This document shows, piece after piece, positions 51,556 to 60,786 of a stretch of DNA of 64,000 nucleotides; the stretch's first letter is position 1; the number at the start of each line of letters is the position of its first letter. Location of the stretch: the NCBI GenBank assembly GCA_963749895.1, contig CAVVOG010000001.1, forward strand, positions 1-64,000, given 5' to 3'. This DNA is from AC-51 sp963749895. GTDB lineage: Bacteria > Actinomycetota > UBA4738 > HRBIN12. The translations under genes and the position numbers were made by a program. The notes beneath the pieces were generated by a model. It made no database searches. It saw only the letters and a program-made list of their open reading frames with translations, and was not told where the DNA came from.

Positions 51556-51744
51556 ATGGACGTCAAGGTCGGCGATCGGATCGCTGTCGAGACCGAGCGG
51601 GTGGGCCAGCCGGAGCGCGAAGGCGAGGTCCTCGAGTTGATCCAAGGTGCCGGTGGCCTGTCGCTGCGCGTGCGCTGGTCCGACGGACACGAGTCGATCT
51701 TCAGCCCGGCGGCCGGGGCGGTCAGGGTCCTGACGGACCACTGA
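51556..51744 (+). CDS. DUF1918 protein
   Basis: A 62-residue single-domain protein: MDVKVGDRIAVETERVGQ, REGEVLELI, LRVRWSDGHESIFSP. This is the DUF1918 pattern, common in actinobacteria, with an SH3-like small beta-barrel fold. Function unknown. It has AGGAGGGAG 6 nt before the ATG. Confidence 0.9.
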   Translation: MDVKVGDRIAVETERVGQPEREGEVLELIQGAGGLSLRVRWSDGHESIFSPAAGAVRVLTDH

Positions 51745-51777
51745 CCTGGTTGCGGGTTCCCGGTCCGACGTGACCGG

Positions 51778-54700
51778 TCAACCCGCGAGCGTCCGGAGCT
51801 GCCGCAGGGCGACCGTCAGCTGCGAGCCGTCGGTGACGCCCTCGACCGCCAAGGAGCGCATGAAGCGCCGCACGCGTTCCGCGGCCTCCGCGCGTGCCTC
51901 CAGGAACGTGTCGACGGCGTCGTCGATCGATCCACCGGAAGCCCCGTCGAGCACGCGTTCGCACAGGCGGCGGCGCAGAGCGAGGAGATCGTCCTCGGTC
52001 GACTGCAGCGCCCACCGCTGCCAGCGCGTGGTCGTGGGCAGCGACGCCAGCTGGGTCTCGAGCCAGTCGATCTCGAGCCGCTCCCCGAGCACGAAGAAGC
52101 CGCGGGCCACCTCCAGCGGCGACCATCCCGTCGCATGCGCCACGGCGATGATGTCGGGGGCGTGCACGAGCTCAGGCTGGAAGGCGTGTCGGCGTGCCAC
52201 GACCTCGGGGGCGCCGGCCGCGATCAGCCGTTGCGCTTCCTGCTCGTGCTCCTCTCGCCAGGCCTCCGGGCCGATCTGGTGGATCGCGGCCGACAGCTCG
52301 GCGAACGAGTCCCGAGCCTCTCCCACCGCCTCCGACAGCCGCCGCCCCGCCGCCTGCACGAGGTACCAACGGGAGGTCGTCTCGACGAGCCAGTCGACCC
52401 CGGTCATCAGCTCGGCCTGCACGATCGGGTCGATCTGACCGTCGAGGGCCTCCACGTCGGCCCAGCGTGCGACGGCCCCGGTCACGTCGCGCGCGATCCG
52501 GAACGCCCGGACCACATCGGCGGCATGCGCGCCGGTCTCGGTGACCATCCGGGAGACGAACGTGATCCCTTGCGAGTTGACGACGTCGTTCGCCGCCATC
52601 GTGGCGATGATCTCGCGGCGGAGCGGGTGTTCCGTGAGCAGATCGCCGAACCGCTCCACGATCGCCGAGGGGAAGTAGCGTTGAAGATCCACGGCCAGGT
52701 AGTCGCTGTCGGGGAGGTCGCTGGCGAGCAGCGCCGAGTACACGGAGCGCTTCGCGTAGGCGAGCAGGACCGACATCTCGGGGCGGGTGAGCCCCATCCC
52801 GGCCGCCCGCCGTTCCAGCACCTCTTCGCTCGTGGGCAGGAACTCGACCTCACGCTCGAGCTCTCCCTCGGCCTCGAGCTGCTGCATCAACTCCTCGTAG
52901 GCCTCGATCCGGGCCGGTGCGACCTGCTCCTCCTGGGACAGGATCTGCGCCTGGAGATAGTTGTCGTACAACACGTGCTGGACCACATCGGGGGCGCATG
53001 CCTCCAGCAGCTCGTTGCGCCCCTCGACCGTCAGCTGGCCGCGGGCGATCGCGAGCCCCAGCAGGATCTTCCAGTTGACCTCGTGGTCCGACGTGTCGAC
53101 GCCCGCGGAGTTGTCGATGAAGTCGGTGTTGATCCGGCCCCCGGCGAGCGCGTACTCGATCCGACCGCGCTGGGTGAAGCCGAGGTTGCCGCCCTCGCCT
53201 ACGACGCGGGCTCGGACGTCCCGCCCGTTCACCCGCACGGCGTCGTTGCCTCGGTCTCCCGCGTCGGCGTGGGTCTCCCGGGCGGACTTCACGTAGGTGC
53301 CGATCCCGCCGTTCCACAGTAGATCGACCGGCGCCTGCAAGATCCAACGGATCAGTTCGTCCGGGGTCATCTCCGCGGGCGCGTCGTCGGGGATCGAGAG
53401 GGCGGCGCGCACCTGCGGCGACGGAGCCACGCTCTTGGCCCTGCGGTCCACGACGTCCCCGCCGACGGACAAGAGCGAGCGGTCGTAGTCGTTCCACGAC
53501 GAACCGGGCTGCTCGAACAGCCGCTGTCGCTCGACGAAGGACACCTTGGGGTCGATCGGCTCGGGATCGAGGAACACGTGACGGTGATCGAACGCGGCGA
53601 CGAGCCGGATCATCTCCGTGTAGAGCATGCCGTTGCCGAACACGTCGCCCGACATGTCGCCGACCCCGACCACGGTGAACGGATCTCGGCGCACGTCGAT
53701 CCCCGGTTCGCGGAAGTGGCGCTTCACCGACTCCCACGCCCCGCGTGCCGTGATCCCCAGCGCCTTGTGGTCGTAGCCCGCTGAGCCCCCGCTCGCGAAC
53801 GCGTCACCGAGCCAAAAGCCGTAGCGACCCGCCTGCTCGTTCGCGATGTCGGAGAAGGTCGCGGTTCCCTTGTCGGCCGCGACGACGAGGTACGCGTCCG
53901 GCGCGTCGAGCACACGGACCCCCTCCGGATGCACGATCTCGCCGTTCACCAGGTTGTCCGTGATGTCGAGCAGCCCGTGCATGAAGGTCACGTACTGCGT
54001 GACCACCTCCTGCCTGAGCTCCTCCGGCGTGGCGGGCGTGCGCTTCAGGACGAACCCGCCCTTCGAGCCGTCCGGCACGATGACCGCGTTCTTCACCTTC
54101 TGCGCCTTCATCAGGCCGAGCACCTCGGTGCGGTAGTCCTCCTTGCGGTCGGACCATCGGATCCCGCCGCGGGCGACCATCCCGCCGCGCAGATGGATCG
54201 CTTCCATCGTCGGCGAGTACACGAAGATCTCGAACAACGGATGCGGCTTGGGCATCTCCGGCACGTCGGCCGAGCGGAGCTTGAACGACAGGAACGAGCG
54301 GTCGGGCAGGTAGGCGTTGGTACGGACCGTGCTCTCGATCGTCCCCAGGAGCGACCGGATGATCTGATCTTGGTCCAACGATGCGACCGACCCGAGATCG
54401 GCGAGGATCTGGGTTCGGATCGCCGTCGCCTCCTCGTCGCCCCCGGCGCGCGTGGGGTCGAACCGCGCCTCGAACAGCGCGACGAGTCGCGCCGCGATGT
54501 GCGGGTTCTCGGCCATCGCGTCGTTGCGGTAGTCCTCGGTGAACCGGCTCGACACGCGCATCCGGTACTTGCGGTACGCGCGCAGGATCTGGACCTGTCG
54601 CCAGTCGAGGCCCGCGAACGTCACGAGGCGGTTCAGCGAGTCCACCTCGGCGGAGCCCCGCCACATCGCCCCGATCGCATCGACGACCCGCACGGAATCG

Positions 54701-56619
54701 GTCTCGAGGTTCAGGACGGCCCCGCGCCCGTCCAGCACGCCGAAGTCGTGGATGTACACCCGCCCGGCCCCACGGAGCTGCACCGGCACCTCTTCGACCG
54801 CCCGGAGACCGAGCGACTCGAGCAGCGGCATGAACGCTGACAGGTCGACCTTGCCCCCGGTCTTGTAGAGCTTCACCCGGGTGAGCCGCTCGCCGACGGT
54901 CTCGTTGTCCACGCCGACCACGAACCCGTCCGGGCTGCCTTCGAGCTCCTCGAGATGCAGCACGTCCTCCACGACGAGCGCCCAGTCCGTATCGGAGGTC
55001 TTGTAGTAGTCGGGGAACCGTGAGGCGTACTTCGTCGCGAGCGCGCTGCCGCGGTCGCGGCCCAGCCGGGCGACGAGGGTGTCGTGCAGATCGTCGTCCC
55101 ACGTCCGCGCGAGCCGCTCCACCTCCGCCTCGAGCTCCTCGTAGGGCACCTCCGGGATGTGCACGCCGGGGTCGACGTGGATCGTGAAGAAGATCCGCGC
55201 GGACTCGGTCTCGCCGAGCGAGAGGTGGTAGTCGATCGTCGAGCCGTTGAAACGCTCGAGGAACATCGACTGCAGCCGTTTGCGGAGGGAGGCGCTGAAC
55301 CGCTCCCGAGGCAGGGCCACCACGATCGACACCTGCCGTCCGTAGAGGTCCCTGCGCACGAGCACCCTGATCCCGCCGTGCTTCTCGAGCTGGAGCAGGC
55401 CCGTCACGAGCTGACGGAGGTCCTCGGCAGACGCGAGGAACAGCTCGTCGCGCGGGAACGACTCGAACAGCTCGACGGCCTGCTTGTAGTCGTGCGACCC
55501 CGGGATCAGATCCTCGGCCGCGATGATCTGGTCGAGCTTGTGGTGCAGCAGCGGCGTCGAGGACGCCGACTCCATGTACGCCTTCGAGGTGAACAACCCG
55601 ATGAGTCGCGCCTCACCGTGGATCTCGCCGTCGGCTCCGACGATCCGGACACCGATCGAGTCCATCCGCGCGCGTCGGTGCACGGTCGAGTACGAGTTCG
55701 TCTTGCCGAGCGCGAGCAGATCGCCTTCGACAATCCGACGTCGGACGTCGGTCGGCAGCGTGTCCAGCGGGGTGACCTCCCCGAACATCGAGGTCGACGT
55801 GTCCGCCAAGATCCCCAGGCCGCTCGAGGGGACCGCATGGATCGATCGTCCTCGCTCGGTGTCGAGGAGCTCGTACTCGCGGTAGCCGAGCAGCACGAAG
55901 TTGAGCTGGAGCAGCCAGTCGAGGAAGTCGACGGTCTCGCCGACCTCCTGGGGCGAGTAGCGCACGGCCGCCGCCCGCGCCAGCTCGATCATGTGGCGTA
56001 CGCGATCTTGCATCGGCTCGAAGTCGCGCACGACCAGTCGGACGTCATGCAGGATCGTCCGGATCCGCTCTTCCAGGCGCGCCTGCTCGTCGGCAGACAG
56101 CTCACGCTCGAGCTCGAAGTGCATCACCGATTCGCGGTGCGACGCGTCGCGCCCCGACATCACCCGCTCGAGGCGGCCCTCGCCGTCGCGCGCCGTACCG
56201 ATCACCGGGTGGAGCAGCCGTCGGAAGGGGAGGTCCGCGGCGACGAGCTCCTCGGACACCGAATCGACCAGGAACGGCGAGTCGTCGGTGTTCGTCTCCA
56301 GGACCGAACCCGGTGCCGTGTACCCGTGCTCCTCGAGCGTCGGGGTGAACACCCGCACGGCCGACGGTCGGTTGCCGCGTTCATCGATCAAGGAGAACAG
56401 CGATGCCGTCATCCGGTAGAGGGCCTCGGTACCGACCTCCTGCATCTCGTCGGCCGACAGCCTCCGCACGAACGCCTTCGCGAACGCGACGAGCGCGTCC
56501 TGGCGCTGGGGCGGGGCCTCGGCGTGGATCCGCTCGGCGATCGCGTCGAAGTAGGAGGAACCGGCGGGAGGCGACGGTGCGGCGGGGGGCTGCGCGGAGT
56601 GTGGCTCGGTATCGGACAC
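51778..56619 (-). CDS. NAD-specific glutamate dehydrogenase, large (GDH-180) type
   Basis: A 1,613-residue protein, the size of the large bacterial NAD-GDH class (typically about 1,600). The N-terminal half (about 1-700) is the regulatory region found in this class. The catalytic core in the second half has WSDRKEDYRTEVLGLMKAQKVKN, PDGSKGGFVLK, and the NAD-domain segments AGRYGFWLGDAFASGGSAGYDHKALG and GVGDMSGDVFGNGML. The C-terminal 550 residues complete the class architecture. It deaminates glutamate to 2-oxoglutarate and ammonia with NAD+, a catabolic role fitting the amino-compound enzymes around it. The gene stands alone on its strand, 184 bp from a divergent gene. Confidence 0.9.
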   Translation of the reverse strand: MSDTEPHSAQPPAAPSPPAGSSYFDAIAERIHAEAPPQRQDALVAFAKAFVRRLSADEMQEVGTEALYRMTASLFSLIDERGNRPSAVRVFTPTLEEHGYTAPGSVLETNTDDSPFLVDSVSEELVAADLPFRRLLHPVIGTARDGEGRLERVMSGRDASHRESVMHFELERELSADEQARLEERIRTILHDVRLVVRDFEPMQDRVRHMIELARAAAVRYSPQEVGETVDFLDWLLQLNFVLLGYREYELLDTERGRSIHAVPSSGLGILADTSTSMFGEVTPLDTLPTDVRRRIVEGDLLALGKTNSYSTVHRRARMDSIGVRIVGADGEIHGEARLIGLFTSKAYMESASSTPLLHHKLDQIIAAEDLIPGSHDYKQAVELFESFPRDELFLASAEDLRQLVTGLLQLEKHGGIRVLVRRDLYGRQVSIVVALPRERFSASLRKRLQSMFLERFNGSTIDYHLSLGETESARIFFTIHVDPGVHIPEVPYEELEAEVERLARTWDDDLHDTLVARLGRDRGSALATKYASRFPDYYKTSDTDWALVVEDVLHLEELEGSPDGFVVGVDNETVGERLTRVKLYKTGGKVDLSAFMPLLESLGLRAVEEVPVQLRGAGRVYIHDFGVLDGRGAVLNLETDSVRVVDAIGAMWRGSAEVDSLNRLVTFAGLDWRQVQILRAYRKYRMRVSSRFTEDYRNDAMAENPHIAARLVALFEARFDPTRAGGDEEATAIRTQILADLGSVASLDQDQIIRSLLGTIESTVRTNAYLPDRSFLSFKLRSADVPEMPKPHPLFEIFVYSPTMEAIHLRGGMVARGGIRWSDRKEDYRTEVLGLMKAQKVKNAVIVPDGSKGGFVLKRTPATPEELRQEVVTQYVTFMHGLLDITDNLVNGEIVHPEGVRVLDAPDAYLVVAADKGTATFSDIANEQAGRYGFWLGDAFASGGSAGYDHKALGITARGAWESVKRHFREPGIDVRRDPFTVVGVGDMSGDVFGNGMLYTEMIRLVAAFDHRHVFLDPEPIDPKVSFVERQRLFEQPGSSWNDYDRSLLSVGGDVVDRRAKSVAPSPQVRAALSIPDDAPAEMTPDELIRWILQAPVDLLWNGGIGTYVKSARETHADAGDRGNDAVRVNGRDVRARVVGEGGNLGFTQRGRIEYALAGGRINTDFIDNSAGVDTSDHEVNWKILLGLAIARGQLTVEGRNELLEACAPDVVQHVLYDNYLQAQILSQEEQVAPARIEAYEELMQQLEAEGELEREVEFLPTSEEVLERRAAGMGLTRPEMSVLLAYAKRSVYSALLASDLPDSDYLAVDLQRYFPSAIVERFGDLLTEHPLRREIIATMAANDVVNSQGITFVSRMVTETGAHAADVVRAFRIARDVTGAVARWADVEALDGQIDPIVQAELMTGVDWLVETTSRWYLVQAAGRRLSEAVGEARDSFAELSAAIHQIGPEAWREEHEQEAQRLIAAGAPEVVARRHAFQPELVHAPDIIAVAHATGWSPLEVARGFFVLGERLEIDWLETQLASLPTTTRWQRWALQSTEDDLLALRRRLCERVLDGASGGSIDDAVDTFLEARAEAAERVRRFMRSLAVEGVTDGSQLTVALRQLRTLAG

Positions 56620-56803
56620 GGTTCAGGCCTCGTCGGTCGGTGCCGTCGGGAAGGGTTCGGAGGGCCCATTGTGGCAGGTCAGGCGAACGACCGTTCGAGA
56701 CGTTGTCCGTCCCGAACGATGGAGGCCGACGCGCCCTGGCGACATCGATACGCCACCACCTACCTTGTCGAGTTGGAGGGGTCTACACAAGGGGGTGAAC
56801 CCC

Positions 56804-57631
56804 ATGAAGTGGTGGACGAGATGGCGGGTCTGCCTCGCGTCCGTGATCGGCCTCACACTGGTGTTTCCCGCTACGGCGACGAAGTCACTGCCCGTGGCGG
56901 AGGTGTGGCCGGACTCACCGGTTGCCGCCACCTTCTCGGCGGGACGAGGGGATGGGTACATGCGCGTGGAGGTGACCCGACACGGCAACCTGCTGTTCGA
57001 ATCACCTCAAGGGGTTCTCCTGACCGCGTTCGACGACGGGTACGCGCTCTGCGCTCCAGCGCCGACCATGGAGGCCTTCGCCTACGACCTTCCTGTCGGG
57101 GAGGTGTGGCCGCTGGAGCAGGGCTTCACGTCGGCCTCGGTGAAGCAGCCAACTCCTGGCGCCTTCCCGGTCAAGATCATCCGGAAGACCACCGATGGGC
57201 GGCTCCGAGTGGACCAGACCTGGCAGGTTCCCGATGCGGCCGAGCGAGACGTGACCGTTCGGATGACCGTGCGCAACCTGACCTTGACGACGATCGACGA
57301 CGTGGCCTTGATGCGCAGCGCCGACGCGCACTACTCCGAGGACCTCTCGTGGTTCTTCCTCGGCGCGACGACCGATGACACGGCTTTCCAGTGGTGGCAG
57401 GACCTCGCGAGCGAGGACGTGCGGGGGTTGGCGATGACCGCAGGGTCTCTCGGTCGGCCACACGAAGCCGGGATGTCGACCGATGTCGACCTCGCACTGT
57501 CATGCGGCGGCTTCGCCGAGATGTACCCGGACGCGCTGCGCGGCGGCGGGTTCCCCCAGGTCGTGTACCAGCTTGGCACGCTCGAGCCTCGGGAGGAGGC
57601 GAGGTTCGTCTTCTCCTACCGTCGCATGTGA
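56804..57631 (+). CDS. Secreted protein of unknown function
   Basis: A 275-residue protein with a signal peptide (about residues 1-26, CLASVIGLTLVFPATA). The rest is beta-rich, with VEVTRHGNLLFESPQG, VRNLTLTTIDDVALMRSADAHYSEDL and LGTLEPREEARFVF at the end. No family was recognised. It contains few Cys. Base use is slightly less GC-rich than the neighbours (CAGCCAACTCC and TTCCCGATGC-like codons), a weak hint of different origin. A GGGGGTG ribosome binding site precedes the ATG at 56804. Confidence 0.6.
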   Translation: MKWWTRWRVCLASVIGLTLVFPATATKSLPVAEVWPDSPVAATFSAGRGDGYMRVEVTRHGNLLFESPQGVLLTAFDDGYALCAPAPTMEAFAYDLPVGEVWPLEQGFTSASVKQPTPGAFPVKIIRKTTDGRLRVDQTWQVPDAAERDVTVRMTVRNLTLTTIDDVALMRSADAHYSEDLSWFFLGATTDDTAFQWWQDLASEDVRGLAMTAGSLGRPHEAGMSTDVDLALSCGGFAEMYPDALRGGGFPQVVYQLGTLEPREEARFVFSYRRM

Positions 57632-57676
57632 GAACGGGCCCGTGCCGAGGGCCGCTGCTGCAAGTAGTGCCGAACG

Positions 57677-57696
57677 CGTAGCCGGGGTAGGCTACG
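57677..57696. promoter_or_regulatory. 7-6-7 palindrome overlapping a -10 box
   Basis: CGTAGCC (57677-57683) and GGCTACG (57690-57696) are perfect arms. The predicted -10 box TAGGCT (57688-57693) of the receiver-like gene lies across the right arm, so bound protein would block the promoter. Confidence 0.4.
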
Positions 57697-57741
57697 TGCC
57701 GAGCGGGTGGCTGCCGGGCGCCCGCGGGGAGGGGCGTTCGG

Positions 57742-59082
57742 GTGGAAGACACGCGCATCCGTGTGGTCGTCGGCGAGGGGGACTCCCCTCGTCGCGGACT
57801 GCTCCGGTTCGTCCTGGAGGGCGACGGCTACGACGTCGTCGCGGACGCGTCCACTGCGGCCCAGCTGGCGCGCGCGGTCGCCGACCATGACCCGGAGGTC
57901 GTGGTCCTCGACGACGGCATCGGCGCGACGGCCCCTCAGGTCGTCCGCGAGATCTCTCCCCGAACGAAGATCATCCTGGTCTGGCCCGATGCGGTCGTGC
58001 CGATCGGCGGGGACGCACGGGTCGAGCCGTCGCAGGTCCTTCGACAGCTCGGCCCCACCGTCGCGAAGGTGGCCGCGGGGATCGCCGGACTCACCACGAT
58101 CGAGCGCCCGGACTGGATCGAGAAGGTTCGCAAGGACCCCGCGACCCTGAGGGAGCGGCTCGAGCGCAGCGGCGGGCTCCCGAAGCGACCGAGCGTGACG
58201 GAGCTCCAGCGGCGCGGCCAGCGCCTGCACCCGGCCTCTCCCTCCGAGGAGGAACGGACCGGCGATCGAGACGAGGCCGGAGTCGCGCCGGTCCTCCCGC
58301 TCGCTGCTGCCGGCGCCGTGATCGGAGCGAGCGGGGCCGCGGAGGCGACGATCGAGCTCCCCGACTCCCCGGAAGCCGGGGCCCCGGTCCTGCACCTGCC
58401 TCCCGATGAGGGAGCCCCCGTGCCTGCAGGCGCCGGGGCGGCCGACGCGAACGCGACGGAGTTCAACCGCCGGCTCGGTGCGATGGCGCTCGGAGGGGCG
58501 GCGGTGGTCGGCGCGGTCGTGCTCGCGCTGGCGCTCGGCGGCTCCAGGGTCCCGACCGACATCATCCTGGCGGAGGGTCCCGGGACGGCGGTCGTACCCG
58601 GACCGGCGATCGACTCCGGTCTCGACGAGCCCGAACCCCAGGAGCCCGGCGGTGAACCGGGCGAGCGTCCCGACGACGACGGCACGCAGCCCCCTCCCGG
58701 CATCGTGCCGGGAACCACGACCGACGGCCAGGACGACGGAACGCCCGGCGGCGGAACCGACCAGCCGCCGGCGCCCCCGGGGGGCGGGACCGAGCCTCCG
58801 CCGGAGATCCCCGGAGGCGAGAACCCGCCTTCCCCGCCTCCCACGTATCCCCCGTCTCCCCCGCCACTCAGCGCCCCCGGAAGGAGCGCGCTGAGCAACC
58901 CACACGGTGTCCCACCAGGTCAGACGTCCGACGCGAGGTCGGCCTCCAGCAGCGTCACGGGCCCTGCCGGCAACGGCGCCCGTCACTGGGTCGACGGTCT
59001 CCCGGGCCACGCTGGCGAGCACGGACAGGGGATCGACCGCGGCAAGGGCCTGGACAAGATCCGGGACCGCCTGGGCTCGTGA
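57742..59082 (+). CDS. Receiver-like domain protein with membrane helix and Pro-rich tail
   Basis: A 446-residue protein. Residues about 5-120 resemble a response-regulator receiver: acidic pair in GEGDSPRRG, phosphoacceptor Asp in VVVLDDGIG. The conserved Lys near the end of the domain is not clear. A charged linker follows, then one membrane helix (about 250-270, AMALGGAAVVGAVVLALALGG) and an outside tail rich in Pro, Gly and Asp (about 290-446). No DNA-binding output domain is present. A membrane-tethered receiver without output is unusual. GTG start with GGGCGTTCGG upstream, no good ribosome binding site. Confidence 0.65.
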   Translation: MEDTRIRVVVGEGDSPRRGLLRFVLEGDGYDVVADASTAAQLARAVADHDPEVVVLDDGIGATAPQVVREISPRTKIILVWPDAVVPIGGDARVEPSQVLRQLGPTVAKVAAGIAGLTTIERPDWIEKVRKDPATLRERLERSGGLPKRPSVTELQRRGQRLHPASPSEEERTGDRDEAGVAPVLPLAAAGAVIGASGAAEATIELPDSPEAGAPVLHLPPDEGAPVPAGAGAADANATEFNRRLGAMALGGAAVVGAVVLALALGGSRVPTDIILAEGPGTAVVPGPAIDSGLDEPEPQEPGGEPGERPDDDGTQPPPGIVPGTTTDGQDDGTPGGGTDQPPAPPGGGTEPPPEIPGGENPPSPPPTYPPSPPPLSAPGRSALSNPHGVPPGQTSDARSASSSVTGPAGNGARHWVDGLPGHAGEHGQGIDRGKGLDKIRDRLGS

Positions 59083-59107
59083 CGGCCGCTCCGCCATACT
59101 CGCACCC

Positions 59108-59953
59108 ATGACGGTGCAGAACGGCCACGGCACCCTCCGCCGCGTCTACGTCCGTCCGCCGGATTCCGCTGCTGTCCACGCGTGGGCCGACCATGGTTGG
59201 CACGCGCCGATCGATCTCGACCGTGCCGCCGAGGAGCACGCGGCCTTCCGCGCGGAGCTGGAGCGCGCCGGAGCCGAGGTCGTCGTCGGGACGACGCCGG
59301 TCCCGGGCGACCCCGACGCGATCTACGCGTACGACCCGTTGCTGCCTACCGACGACGGCGTCGTCGTCCTGCGTCCGGGCAAGGAGCAACGCCGGGGGGA
59401 GCCCGACGCCCTCGCCGCCGACCTCGAGGCCCTCGGCTTGAAGGTCCGTGGGCGGCTCGAGGCGCCCGCGACCGCCGAGGGCGGCGACATGTTCTTCCTC
59501 GACGAACGGACCCTCCTGGTCGGGATCGGCTACCGCACGAACGAGACCGCCGTCGAGCAGCTGCGGACGTTGCTGCCCGACGTCGACGTCGCGTCCTTCG
59601 ACCTGCCGCACCTCAACGGCCCCGACGAGTGCCTGCACCTGATGTCGTTCGTCTCCCCGCTCGACGCCGACCTCGCGGTCGTGTACCTCCCCCTGATGCC
59701 CGTCCGCCTCGTCCAGCTGCTCGCCGCGCGCGACGTCACGCTGGTGGAGGTGCCCGAAGCCGAGTTCCCGACGATGGGACCGAACGTGCTCGCCCTTGGA
59801 CCCCGCCTGGCGCTCGCGTTGGAGGGCAACCCGATCACGAAGGAGCGGATGGAGGCGGCCGGGGTCGAGGTCCGCACCTACCGAGGCGACGAGATCAGTC
59901 GCAAGGGCGACGGCGGCCCGACCTGTCTGACCCGGCCCCTCGAGCGGGGTTGA
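59108..59953 (+). CDS. Dimethylarginine dimethylaminohydrolase-like amidinohydrolase
   Basis: A 281-residue member of the pentein superfamily (DDAH/arginine deiminase/amidinotransferase). Key residues: AEGGDMFFLD (substrate-binding Asp), DECLHLMSFVSPLD with the catalytic His, and the nucleophile Cys in GGPTCLTRPL. DDAH converts methylated arginines to citrulline and (di)methylamine. Such methylamine or related substrates would feed the demethylating enzymes of this region; substrate is not proven. A CATACT element lies 7 nt before the ATG. Confidence 0.8.
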   Translation: MTVQNGHGTLRRVYVRPPDSAAVHAWADHGWHAPIDLDRAAEEHAAFRAELERAGAEVVVGTTPVPGDPDAIYAYDPLLPTDDGVVVLRPGKEQRRGEPDALAADLEALGLKVRGRLEAPATAEGGDMFFLDERTLLVGIGYRTNETAVEQLRTLLPDVDVASFDLPHLNGPDECLHLMSFVSPLDADLAVVYLPLMPVRLVQLLAARDVTLVEVPEAEFPTMGPNVLALGPRLALALEGNPITKERMEAAGVEVRTYRGDEISRKGDGGPTCLTRPLERG

Positions 59954-60180
59954 CGTCGCGGGCACGTCCCGCCACGGGGGGGTCCACCGGCCCGTCCGCC
60001 CGATGACCGCCACGACCTACCGTTGAGCCAGACGGGGAGGTGGCGACGCGACGCGTCCGGACCGCTCGACGGTCGGCCGCACCGTGAGCCCAGGTTCGCC
60101 GGCGTGTGCTCCTGAGCCACGTCCGCCTGGGTCGCGGGGCGATGCCGACGGATGCGTGAGGGGTCGTCGACCGCACCGTC

Positions 60181-60208
60181 GTCCGGCCTGAACCCCCCTC
60201 GGCCGGAC
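60181..60208. terminator. Hairpin downstream of the DDAH-like gene
   Basis: GTCCGGCC (60181-60188) and GGCCGGAC (60201-60208) pair perfectly over 8 bp with a 12-nt loop. No U-tract follows. Confidence 0.4.
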
Positions 60209-60214
60209 GTTCCG

Positions 60215-60250
60215 GGCGGGGGCGCGGCGAGCGAGCGCCGCGCCCCCGCC
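60215..60250. terminator. Strong 15-bp hairpin
   Basis: GGCGGGGGCGCGGCG (60215-60229) pairs perfectly with 60236-60250 around the loop AGCGAG. It is probably a transcription terminator or insulator before the next promoter, though it lacks a U-tract. Confidence 0.55.
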
Positions 60251-60290
60251 AGCATCTCGGGTCGGCGCAGGCCCGCTGGACACCGGTCGG

Positions 60291-60296
60291 TATCCT
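60291..60296 (+). promoter_or_regulatory. Predicted -10 element (TATCCT), leaderless membrane-protein transcript
   Basis: TATCCT ends 6 nt before the GTG at 60303. Confidence 0.5.
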
Positions 60297-60302
60297 TCGG
60301 GC

Positions 60303-60782
60303 GTGGACGAGTTCTGGGTGCTCCTGCACCTCACCGGCGTATCGGCGTTCCTGATCGTGCACGGCGTCCAGATGTGGATGATGTTCGCCCTGCGTCCCGC
60401 CTATCCGGATCGTGCTCGGATCTTCGACCGTGCTGAGATCTCCCGGCGGGCGACCCTCCCGATGTACGTCTCCCTCGGGGTGCTCCTGGTCTTCGGCGTC
60501 GTCGCCGGGCTCGCCGGCGACTGGTTCACGGGCGGCGCCGCGTGGCTCTGGGGCTCGATCGTCGTGCTGCTGGTCGTGACCGGCCTGATGTCCATCCTGG
60601 CGACCGGGTTCATGCGCAAGGTCCGAGAGGCCACGACCCAGTGGGCAGACGGCAGCTACACGATGAGCGATGAGGAGCTCCAGGCGCTTCTCGACGGACC
60701 GCAGGTGGCGCTCTCGAGCGCGATCGGCGGCGTCGGACTGCTGGTGATCTTGTTCCTGATGGTCGTCAAGCCGGGCGCGTGA
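60303..60782 (+). CDS. Four-helix membrane protein, DUF2269-like
   Basis: A 159-residue protein with four predicted membrane helices: residues 4-28 (FWVLLHLTGVSAFLIVHGVQM), 51-70, 80-100 and 138-157. His residues in LLHLTG and IVHGVQMWMMF recall small haem- or quinone-associated membrane proteins, and the layout resembles DUF2269-type proteins; this is not firm. GTG start right after a TATCCT box. The serC gene begins 4 bp after its stop and is probably cotranscribed. Confidence 0.6.
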   Translation: MDEFWVLLHLTGVSAFLIVHGVQMWMMFALRPAYPDRARIFDRAEISRRATLPMYVSLGVLLVFGVVAGLAGDWFTGGAAWLWGSIVVLLVVTGLMSILATGFMRKVREATTQWADGSYTMSDEELQALLDGPQVALSSAIGGVGLLVILFLMVVKPGA

Positions 60783-60786
60783 ACCG

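Larger units (their letters stand above)
59954..60302. other. 349-bp intergenic stretch without a gene
   Basis: No reading frame here looks like a protein gene on either strand. The first half shows no recognisable signal. The second half holds two perfect hairpins (60181-60208 and 60215-60250) and the promoter-like TATCCT before the next gene. Confidence 0.6.
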
